A DNA stretch of 5,379 nucleotides from Klebsiella pneumoniae. GTDB lineage: Bacteria; Bacteroidota; Bacteroidia; Flavobacteriales; Flavobacteriaceae. The DNA lies in the NCBI GenBank assembly GCA_943325355.2, contig CALPPA020000143.1:1-5379 (forward strand). The letters run 5' to 3'. This document shows positions 1-5,379 of the stretch, piece after piece; position 1 is the first letter of the stretch, and each line of letters opens with the position of its first letter. Position numbers and translations under genes: made by a program. The notes below the pieces were generated by a model that saw only the letters and a program-made list of their open reading frames with translations, did no database searches and was not told where the DNA came from.

Positions 1-21
1 AATAACTCCTAAATAATCCTA

Positions 22-50
22 GAGAGCAACCGCAACAGTTGCTCTTTTTT
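22..50 (+). terminator. Rho-independent terminator of an upstream gene
   Basis: A perfect 8-bp inverted repeat, AGAGCAAC (23-30) and GTTGCTCT (38-45), encloses a 7-nt loop. It is followed directly by a T-run (45-50) and then G and more T. The T-tract lies on the 3' side only, so the terminator works for + strand transcription. It must serve a gene ending before the window, since no coding sequence precedes it here. It also insulates the gene at 176 from upstream transcription. Confidence 0.88.
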
Positions 51-64
51 GTTTTTATTTTATA

Positions 65-86
65 GTGAAAAAGTATACTTTTACAC
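65..86. promoter_or_regulatory. 22-bp palindrome, possible operator
   Basis: The central 14 bases, AAAAGTATACTTTT (69-82), form a perfect palindrome. After one A/A mismatch on each side (68 and 83), the symmetry continues with GTG (65-67) and CAC (84-86), so 20 of 22 positions pair. There is no loop and no following T-run, so a protein-binding site fits better than a terminator. It lies about 90 bp before the start codon of the GYF_2 gene and is the only strong symmetry in that leader. The binding factor is unknown, and the regulatory role is inferred from symmetry and position alone. Confidence 0.4.
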
Positions 87-175
87 CTTTGATAATGGAA
101 TTACCTTGACTCTATACGCAGCTCGAAGTAAAAGTCTCAAAAACGTTAAAAAACACCTATTGTATTAGCCTATTT

Positions 176-895
176 ATGAAAAAATACTTCCTACACGACG
201 GAACGGAACCCAGCGGTCCTTTTGATTTTGAAGAATTGAAAGCCCAAAGAATAACAAAAAAATCTCCTGTATGGTTTGAAGGGATGGAAAACTGGAAATA
301 CGCTGAAGAAGTTGACGAATTAAGTTCACTTTTTGTGGTATTGCCTCCTCCCATTAGCACCTTTTCTGCAACTCCTCCTGCTCCAAAAGTGGAAAGAACC
401 CTAGGAACTCGAAAAATTCTGGGTTTATCCAAAAATACTTTTTGGATAGGTTGTGGAATATTGGTTTTACTAGTGTTTACCTGTTTTTTTAATAACTTAC
501 AAGAAGAAAGAAGCCGGGAATTAAAGCAAAAAAATCATAAAACAGAAGTGGAAAATTACCAATATGTATTGCAACAAAAAGAAATAGAAAATCAAAAAAT
601 CATTGAAGCCGAAGCCGAAAAAGCAGCAGCAGCAAGAATGACTGAAGAGAAAAAACAAACCTTCAGCAACAGGATTCTGGAAATTCAAAAAACAATAGAA
701 GATTACCAAGCCAATATTGAAGTAACCGAAAAAAAGTTAGAAAAAACTTCTGGTTTCAAGGTATTAAGGACTGAAAAAGAAAAAAAGGAACAAATGAATC
801 TGTTGCAAAATGAAATAAACAATTATAAAATCGAAATTGAACAACTGCAAAAAGAATCCGATCAATTGAAACTGGAACTAGAAAAAATACCCTAA
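176..895 (+). CDS. GYF_2 (DUF4339) domain membrane protein with C-terminal coiled coil
   Basis: This 239-aa protein has an unknown specific role. Residues about 3-53 match the GYF_2 (DUF4339) pattern: an aromatic residue and DG near the start, then SGPFDFEELK, a VWFEGMENW block and a closing A..V.EL. GYF-type domains are generally thought to bind proline-rich peptides or serve as adaptors. A proline-rich linker follows (about 57-70), then a basic stretch and one hydrophobic helix (about 88-105, NTFWIGCGILVLLVFTCFF). Residues about 107-237 are rich in E, K, Q and N and look like a long coiled coil, with an alanine patch near 145-153. The basic residues just before the helix suggest the N-terminal domain is cytoplasmic and the coiled coil periplasmic, but the other orientation is not excluded. 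The ATG at 176 is chosen because the domain begins at once. No Shine-Dalgarno is visible, which is normal in Bacteroidetes. A terminator lies upstream, and a repeat-bearing gap of about 225 bp separates it from the next gene, so it is probably monocistronic. Confidence 0.85.
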   Translation: MKKYFLHDGTEPSGPFDFEELKAQRITKKSPVWFEGMENWKYAEEVDELSSLFVVLPPPISTFSATPPAPKVERTLGTRKILGLSKNTFWIGCGILVLLVFTCFFNNLQEERSRELKQKNHKTEVENYQYVLQQKEIENQKIIEAEAEKAAAARMTEEKKQTFSNRILEIQKTIEDYQANIEVTEKKLEKTSGFKVLRTEKEKKEQMNLLQNEINNYKIEIEQLQKESDQLKLELEKIP

Positions 896-915
896 AAGAT
901 TAAACGCTCTTAGGG
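890..915 (+). terminator. Weak hairpin over the GYF_2 gene stop codon
   Basis: CCCTAAAAG (890-898) pairs with CTCTTAGGG (907-915) with one A/C mismatch around an 8-nt loop, and the TAA stop (893-895) lies in the left arm. No T-run follows, so it is not a classical intrinsic terminator. It could protect the 3' end of the mRNA or act with the structured repeat just downstream. The pairing is seen directly; the function is guessed. Confidence 0.3.
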
Positions 916-919
916 CATA

Positions 920-1000
920 GCACAGATTACTTCGTCTATTCGACCTTTGGTCTCGGGTCATAGATTAAAAAAGGTTTTTAAAAATCCTTAAATCTGTGGC
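920..1000. repeat. REP/MITE-like intergenic inverted-repeat element
   Basis: CACAGATT (921-928) and AATCTGTG (991-998) are perfect 8-bp inverted termini about 78 bp apart. A second copy of the left arm, CATAGATTA (959-967), is an 8-of-9 direct repeat of CACAGATTA (921-929). It can also pair with the right arm (AGATT 962-966 with AATCT 991-995), strengthened by AAGG (971-974) with CCTT (986-989). A small palindrome, GACC-TTT-GGTC (942-952), sits between. No reading frame is present. The layout resembles small non-autonomous or REP-type intergenic repeats of Flavobacterium genomes. Genome copy number cannot be judged from one window. Confidence 0.45.
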
Positions 1001-1056
1001 GAAAAAAACAAAGCAGAACGAACTGTCTCGCTATTATTTTATTTTCAAATTATTTA

Positions 1057-1087
1057 TTGTTGTTCCCGTTAAAAATTAATATTTTGC
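1057..1087 (+). promoter_or_regulatory. Putative Bacteroidetes-type promoter of the ATP-grasp operon
   Basis: Bacteroidetes housekeeping promoters have TTG near -33 and TAnnTTTG near -7. Here two TTG triplets (1057-1059 and 1060-1062) precede the AT-rich block TAATATTTTG (1077-1086), with about 17 bp between boxes. The -7 match is imperfect: either the spacer inside the box is too long or the last bases deviate. Transcription would start around 1092-1096, giving a leader of roughly 25-30 nt before the ATG at 1122. No better candidate lies between the repeat element and the gene. Confidence 0.42.
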
Positions 1088-1121
1088 AGGATAATAAAAC
1101 GAAATTCATTCCAAACCACAA

Positions 1122-3713
1122 ATGATTCAAGATATTTCATTGGGATTACTCGAAACCTATAAAGGAAAAATCAATACTTACGACGAAGTTCTTGACCAAA
1201 ACAGCCAAGTAAAACCCTATTGGCAAGGACTTTTTGACACTTTAGAATCTATTGGTATTGATGAACTACAATTACGAAACGATGAAATCGTAAAAAAATT
1301 AAAGGAGAACGGTGTTACCTATAATGTTTATGACTCCAATAAAGAATCGAATCGTGCTTGGAAATTAGACCCAATTCCTTTTCTGATTCACGAATCAGAA
1401 TGGAAAACAATTGAAAAAGGCTTACAACAAAGAGCTCGTTTGTTAGATTTGATTTTAAAAGATCTTTATGGCCCACAATTATTGATAAAAAATGCCATTA
1501 TTCCGGCCGAATTGGTATTTGACAATTCAGGATTTTTATTGCCTTGTTTTGATATTAGACAAAAAAACAACAAACAATTAATCAATTATGCAGTAGATTT
1601 AGCCCGTGGTCCTGATGGCAAAATGTGGTTGTTAGACAACCGGACTCAGTCGCCTTCTGGAGCGGGATATGCGCTTGAGAATCGAATTGTGATGAGTAAA
1701 GTTTTTCCAGAATTGAATAAAAAAACCTACCGAAAAAGACTTTCACCCTACTTTAATCAATGGCAACAAACTGTTGATTCACTTGGAAATAATAGCAATG
1801 AAAATCCTAATGCGGTGTTCTTGACTTCAGGCCCTGGTAACGAAACCTATTTCGAACACGTTTATCTTTCCTCCTATTTAGGGTATACTTTGGTCCAAGG
1901 AAATGATTTGTTGGTTCGGGATGGATTTGTTTGGCTAAAATCGATTGACCAGCTGGAGCGCGTCGATGTAATTATAAAACGATTAGACGATAATTGGTGT
2001 GACCCATTAGAACTTAGAAAAGATTCTTTGCTTGGAATTCCTGGTTTATTACAAATCATTCGACTCGGTAATGTTTCTGTCATAAATCCACCTGGAACAA
2101 GTGTTTTAGAGAATTATGGTTTAATGGCTTTTATGCAAAATGCTAGTAAGTTTCTATTAAATGAACCTTTATTACTAAGTTCGATTGCGACTTGGTGGTG
2201 TGGACAAACGAAAGAATTAAACTTTGTATTAGAAAATTTACCTAAACTAATCATAAAGAAAACCAATAGAAAACAAGGTTTTAGATCCATTTACGGGCGT
2301 TTATTGAATGAGCTAGAAATCGAGGATTTAAAAATTATGATTCTCAAAAGCCCAAAAGATTATGTCGCCCAAGAAGAAGTGAGTTTATCAACTACGCCCT
2401 CATTTGTCAATGGAGTTATTGAGCCTCGATTTGCAGCACTTCGCGCTTTTTTGATTGCAGACGGAGAAGAATACAAAGTAATGCAAGGCGGTTTAACCCG
2501 CAGTTCCGCACTTAAAGATAAATTCGAAATATCCAATCGTTTTGGCGGAATATCCAAAGATACCTGGATTATTTCAGACACTCCAATAGCATTTCAAGAA
2601 AAATCGGTTGAACGAAAAAACACCATCAATCAACTTAAAAATTCTTTGACCAGCAGAAATGCCGAAAACTTATTTTGGGTAGGTCGCTTATGCGAAAGGA
2701 CGATGGCACTGCGTAGTTTTTTAAAAATTATTCTAAATAGGCTTAACGAAAACGTAACCAAACACGGCAATAAACAACCTGATTTTTTAGTGGTTTTATT
2801 AAAATCGTTAACACATCTCACACAAACCTATCCAGGATTTGTAGGTAAAGAAGCCAAAGATGACGAAGAATTTGATAATGAAGCTATTTTTGAAGACCCT
2901 ATTGCAGAATTGCTCCTTTTGATTAATGACACAAAAAAAGTAGGTTCGGTGGTTTATAACATTCAATCGCTTCTCAACACGATTAATCAGGTTAGCGAAA
3001 AATGGAACCACGATACAAGACGTATTATAAATTTAGTTGAAGATAGTCTTTTTGCACTTAAAAATACCAATACTGTCAACATTAACAGTGTAAATCACAG
3101 TTTAGATAAATTACATATTCGTCTTTTTTCCTTTTATGGAAATATCTACGAGACATTACCAAGAGACAATGGTTTTTATTTATTGGAAGCTGGCAAAAAT
3201 GTAGAACGAATTTTATCTTTATTATCGGTTTTTCGTTCCACCCTAAACTTTAAAAAATCGGAGGAAGAAGAAGTACTTTTGATGGAGGCTATCCTAGAAA
3301 ACCACCATTTATTAGCACAATATAGAAATATCTACAAATCTCATTTGAGTTTGAAAGCAGTTATTAATATGGTTTTTTTAGAAAAAAAATTGCCCTATAC
3401 CCTTTCCTATTTACTAGACACACTTTCGTTGTATCTTTCTAAATTACCAAAAACGAATGACCCGAATCGCTTGAGCATAGCCGAAAAATCAGTTTTAGAA
3501 GCAAGTACTATTGTAAAATTAATTGATGCCGATACGCTGATAAAAGTAGACGTAGATACACAATTTCGCCCTGAATTAGATGATACAATTGCTAGGGTTT
3601 TTCAACTAATCTGCTATGTTTCCAACAATTTAGCGAGTTTGTATTTCAACCATTCAGAGATGCAACATTCTGTCTTTGAAACCCTTGAAAATATTGATAC
3701 TGATGAAATATAA
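1122..3713 (+). CDS. Circularly permuted ATP-grasp / alpha-E fusion protein (predicted amidoligase)
   Basis: This 863-aa fusion is predicted to use ATP to form amide (peptide-like) bonds; its substrate is unknown. Residues about 30-490 are a circularly permuted type 2 ATP-grasp domain (DUF404/DUF407). Visible blocks are NGVTYNVY (63-70), DPIPFLI (83-89), GLQQRARLLDLILKDLYG (100-117), the core DNRTQSPSGAGYALENR (172-188), SGPGNETYFEH (236-246), RLDDNWCDPLELR (287-299) and GGISKDTW (475-482). The alpha-E domain (DUF403) follows from about 508, opening with SRNAENLFWVGRLCER (511-526), and is helical to the C-terminus. These domains are separate genes in many bacteria. The single continuous frame and usual length for fused forms suggest an intact gene. 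One oddity is VMQGGLTR (453-460), where relatives as I recall them have MPGG. An acidic, probably variable stretch lies near 577-592. The next gene overlaps its last 11 bases, implying translational coupling. The soluble sequence, with no signal peptide or membrane helix, indicates the cytoplasm. Family assignment is secure; the reaction is inferred. Confidence 0.93.
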   Translation: MIQDISLGLLETYKGKINTYDEVLDQNSQVKPYWQGLFDTLESIGIDELQLRNDEIVKKLKENGVTYNVYDSNKESNRAWKLDPIPFLIHESEWKTIEKGLQQRARLLDLILKDLYGPQLLIKNAIIPAELVFDNSGFLLPCFDIRQKNNKQLINYAVDLARGPDGKMWLLDNRTQSPSGAGYALENRIVMSKVFPELNKKTYRKRLSPYFNQWQQTVDSLGNNSNENPNAVFLTSGPGNETYFEHVYLSSYLGYTLVQGNDLLVRDGFVWLKSIDQLERVDVIIKRLDDNWCDPLELRKDSLLGIPGLLQIIRLGNVSVINPPGTSVLENYGLMAFMQNASKFLLNEPLLLSSIATWWCGQTKELNFVLENLPKLIIKKTNRKQGFRSIYGRLLNELEIEDLKIMILKSPKDYVAQEEVSLSTTPSFVNGVIEPRFAALRAFLIADGEEYKVMQGGLTRSSALKDKFEISNRFGGISKDTWIISDTPIAFQEKSVERKNTINQLKNSLTSRNAENLFWVGRLCERTMALRSFLKIILNRLNENVTKHGNKQPDFLVVLLKSLTHLTQTYPGFVGKEAKDDEEFDNEAIFEDPIAELLLLINDTKKVGSVVYNIQSLLNTINQVSEKWNHDTRRIINLVEDSLFALKNTNTVNINSVNHSLDKLHIRLFSFYGNIYETLPRDNGFYLLEAGKNVERILSLLSVFRSTLNFKKSEEEEVLLMEAILENHHLLAQYRNIYKSHLSLKAVINMVFLEKKLPYTLSYLLDTLSLYLSKLPKTNDPNRLSIAEKSVLEASTIVKLIDADTLIKVDVDTQFRPELDDTIARVFQLICYVSNNLASLYFNHSEMQHSVFETLENIDTDEI

Positions 3714-4572
3714 ATTAAAACATCATACTCAGTATACTTATGCAAATAATGTGCATAATTACCAAAGCATCCTATGTTTGCAACCGCGAAATTCTGTGAA
3801 ACAAATATGCACCAATTTTAAATTAGAAATTGAACCAAAACCTTCAAAAATATTCAGCCGAAAGGATTATTTTGGAAATATTCAACATTATTTTTCGCTT
3901 CACGAATCGCATAAATCACTAAAAGTAACTGTTTCAAGCGAGGTCGAAGTTTTGAATAATCCCATACAAATTTTTAATACTATCAGTTGCCAAGAAGCCA
4001 GAGAAAAATTTAAAACAGATACTAATCTCAAAATTGAGACTTTTCAATATGTATTACCCAGTCAATTTATTACTTGGGATGAAGAAATTGTAGCTTTTGC
4101 CGAAACCTGCTTACTGCCAAATGTGACCCTTTTTGAAGCTGTTTTGGATTTAATTAAAAAAATATATACTGAATTTAAATTTAAATCGGGAGCAACCAAT
4201 GTCAATACACCACTAAAAACAGTACTAAAAGAACGAAAAGGAGTTTGCCAAGATTTTTCTCATTTGGCGATCGCTTGTTTACGAAGTGTGGGTATTCCAG
4301 CAAAATATGTGAGTGGTTATATCGAGACTTTAGCTCCAAAAGGCAAACCCAAATTAGAAGGCTCTGATGCGTCTCACGCTTGGATTTCGGTGTATATACC
4401 AGAAATGGGTTGGTGTGAATTTGACCCAACTAATAATATGATTCCTGAACAAGGCCATATTGTAACTGCTTACGGAAGAGATTTTGGCGATGTCTCGCCA
4501 CTAAAAGGAATTATCTTTAGTTCTGGAGAACATAAAGTAAAAGTCGAAGTCGATGTGATACCCCTGATTTAA
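3703..4572 (+). CDS. Transglutaminase-like cysteine protein (cytoplasmic)
   Basis: This 289-aa protein has a bacterial transglutaminase N-terminal region (about 1-80, opening MKYKLKHHTQYTYANNV and then LQPRN) followed by a transglutaminase core. The catalytic triad is visible: Cys182 in KGVCQDFSHLA, His225 in DASHAWISVYIPE and Asp241 in WCEFDPTNN. In this family the triad supports peptide hydrolysis or acyl transfer. In ATP-grasp/alpha-E clusters it has been proposed to process or transfer the peptide made by the ligase. I place the start at the ATG at 3703, because family members begin directly with the M-K/R-Y..H.T.Y motif. A TTG at 3676 would add nine hydrophobic residues not expected in the family. 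The ATG lies inside the last codons of the ATP-grasp gene (11-bp overlap), so the two are certainly one operon. There is no signal peptide from this start, so the protein is probably cytoplasmic. The stop at 4570-4572 is followed by no visible terminator. Confidence 0.93.
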   Translation: MKYKLKHHTQYTYANNVHNYQSILCLQPRNSVKQICTNFKLEIEPKPSKIFSRKDYFGNIQHYFSLHESHKSLKVTVSSEVEVLNNPIQIFNTISCQEAREKFKTDTNLKIETFQYVLPSQFITWDEEIVAFAETCLLPNVTLFEAVLDLIKKIYTEFKFKSGATNVNTPLKTVLKERKGVCQDFSHLAIACLRSVGIPAKYVSGYIETLAPKGKPKLEGSDASHAWISVYIPEMGWCEFDPTNNMIPEQGHIVTAYGRDFGDVSPLKGIIFSSGEHKVKVEVDVIPLI

Positions 4573-4670
4573 TAAACCAAAAAAAATTCAACAATTCCTC
4601 GCATTTTTACAAACTCATCTATTTTAGTTTCTGTAACTTCGTTCTCCATTGTGGCTAAGTTTCAAAATGA

Positions 4671-5379
4671 TTTCAAAAAGACAACAGAATTATCAAAAAA
4701 TATCCTCTTTTAACGGCTCGAAAAGCATCGATACTCGATCAAAATACAGCAAACGAATTGTTTGCAGAAATTATGCAACTCGGAATTCCATTTGGCTATC
4801 AACAAGCTAATTGTCATAATATTTCGCATTACATCTGTATGTTTTTAAAATCTAAAGGCTATTATTCTGCCAAAATATGGGCATTTGCTCCCGTAGTATA
4901 TTCTACTTCAAGCAGTAAATTAATCTCTTTTATAGACAAAAAAAACATCTCCCCAAACGGAAAAATTGATTGGGGATATCACGTTGCGCCAATATTGCAA
5001 GTCCGAATTGGGAATAAAGTGCGCAAAATGGTTATTGATCCGGGATTATTTCCAAAAAATATTGTACGTTATCGGACTTGGTTAGCCAAACTCAGAACCC
5101 GAAAACTCATCTACTTAATAATGGATTCGGACTGGTATGTATACAATTCGTCTATGATACCCAATTCGCAATTGACTCCTGATTATAATGAGTTTAAACC
5201 TAATCTGAAATTACCCGATTGGTTTTCTGATAAATTGATCACTGATTTTTTCAAATACGAAGAAGAGTCGGAAGAACAACATTGGATAGAAAAAGGATTG
5301 GCAGTAAACGAAACTGCTATGGCTTTTTATAATGCCGAAATCAAGCCGATTCTTCATTGCAAACTACATCTCGATTTGG
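4671..5379 (+). CDS. Protein-glutaminase-like (Gln deamidase) enzyme, 3' partial, 5' end unresolved
   Basis: An open frame runs from after a TGA (4668-4670) to the window end and continues beyond it. It resembles the protein-glutaminase domain (Gln_deamidase_2 type), which converts protein-bound glutamine to glutamate with a Cys-His-Asp triad. The triad candidates are Cys in QQANCHNISHY (codon 4812-4814), His in DWGYHVAP (4980-4982) and Asp in VIDPGLFP (5037-5039), at family-like spacing. The preceding segment NELFAEI...IPFGYQQ also fits the family, so translation should begin before the first in-frame ATG (4773). No in-frame ATG or GTG exists between 4671 and 4772; TTG at 4758 is the only ordinary alternative. 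An ATG at 4667 is out of frame by one base, and removing one A from the A5 run at 4675-4679 would join it, giving MISKDNRIIKKYPLL. Residues after the triad are unassigned. No signal peptide is apparent, unlike the secreted enzyme of Chryseobacterium. It lies about 95 bp after the transglutaminase gene on the same strand. The family call is fairly confident; the substrate is unknown. Confidence 0.78.

Noticed and set aside
101..134. TTGACT (106-111) as a -35 box for the GYF_2 gene
   Set aside because: It resembles the E. coli consensus, but no TAnnTTTG or other -7/-10 element lies at the right distance downstream.
157..432. Minus-strand frame of 91 aa over the start of the GYF_2 gene
   Set aside because: It lies opposite a well-supported domain-coding region, and its residues match no family I recognise; it is a shadow frame.
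521..709. Minus-strand frame rich in F, L and C, resembling a membrane peptide
   Set aside because: The composition is the complement of the K/E/Q-rich coiled-coil codons on the + strand, so the hydrophobicity is an artefact.
1874..3011. Four minus-strand frames of 63-73 aa (1874-2083, 2360-2581, 2630-2821, 2808-3011)
   Set aside because: All lie antisense to the conserved ATP-grasp/alpha-E frame and show no recognisable motifs.
3676..3702. Upstream TTG start for the transglutaminase, adding MKPLKILIL
   Set aside because: The family begins with the motif encoded from ATG 3703. The added residues are just the other-frame reading of the ATP-grasp C-terminus, and no signal peptide is expected.
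4202..4429. Minus-strand frame of 75 aa
   Set aside because: It is antisense to the transglutaminase catalytic core and has no independent support.
4573..4666. Possible terminator or promoter between the transglutaminase and glutaminase-like genes
   Set aside because: I found no stem-loop with a T-run. The best -7-like match (TAAGTTTC, 4655-4662) lacks a properly spaced TTG and sits too close to the coding region.
4651..4713. Short frame starting GTG (MAKFQNDFKKTTEL...) before the glutaminase-like gene
   Set aside because: It is only 20 codons and stops at once; overlapping-frame reading of the same A-rich leader is the simpler explanation.

Overview
The window is AT-rich DNA with no clear Shine-Dalgarno sequences, and its one plausible promoter is of the Bacteroidetes type. 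Together with protein families and sequence style this points to the Bacteroidetes, most likely a Flavobacterium-like member of the Flavobacteriaceae. That placement is inference from style and families, not from a search. All four genes read on the + strand.

Layout: (1) Positions 1-50 hold a strong intrinsic terminator for a gene lying upstream of the window. (2) Positions 51-175 are non-coding and carry a near-perfect 22-bp palindrome that looks like an operator. (3) Positions 176-895 encode a 239-aa protein with an N-terminal GYF_2 (DUF4339) domain, a proline-rich linker, one membrane helix and a long charged coiled coil. (4) Positions 896-1121 are non-coding and hold a hairpin at the stop codon, a REP/MITE-like inverted-repeat region (about 920-1000) and a probable promoter. 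(5) Positions 1122-3713 encode an 863-aa fusion of a circularly permuted ATP-grasp enzyme and an alpha-E domain. (6) Positions 3703-4572 encode a transglutaminase-like protein whose start overlaps the previous stop. (7) From about 4671 to the window end runs a partial gene for a protein-glutaminase-like enzyme with a visible Cys-His-Asp triad. Its 5' end is unclear and may be frameshifted at an A-run.

Functionally, the ATP-grasp/alpha-E and transglutaminase pair belongs to a widespread predicted system. Comparative genomics has proposed that it makes or attaches peptides through ATP-dependent amide-bond formation, but to my knowledge the substrate is not established. The distinctive point is the third gene: a glutaminase/deamidase-fold thiol enzyme without an evident signal peptide, directly downstream with no visible terminator between. 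The cluster would then combine one ATP-using amide-bond former and two papain-like Cys-His-Asp enzymes that hydrolyse or rearrange amide bonds. The GYF_2 gene is separated from this cluster by the repeat region and a promoter, so it is probably an independent unit.
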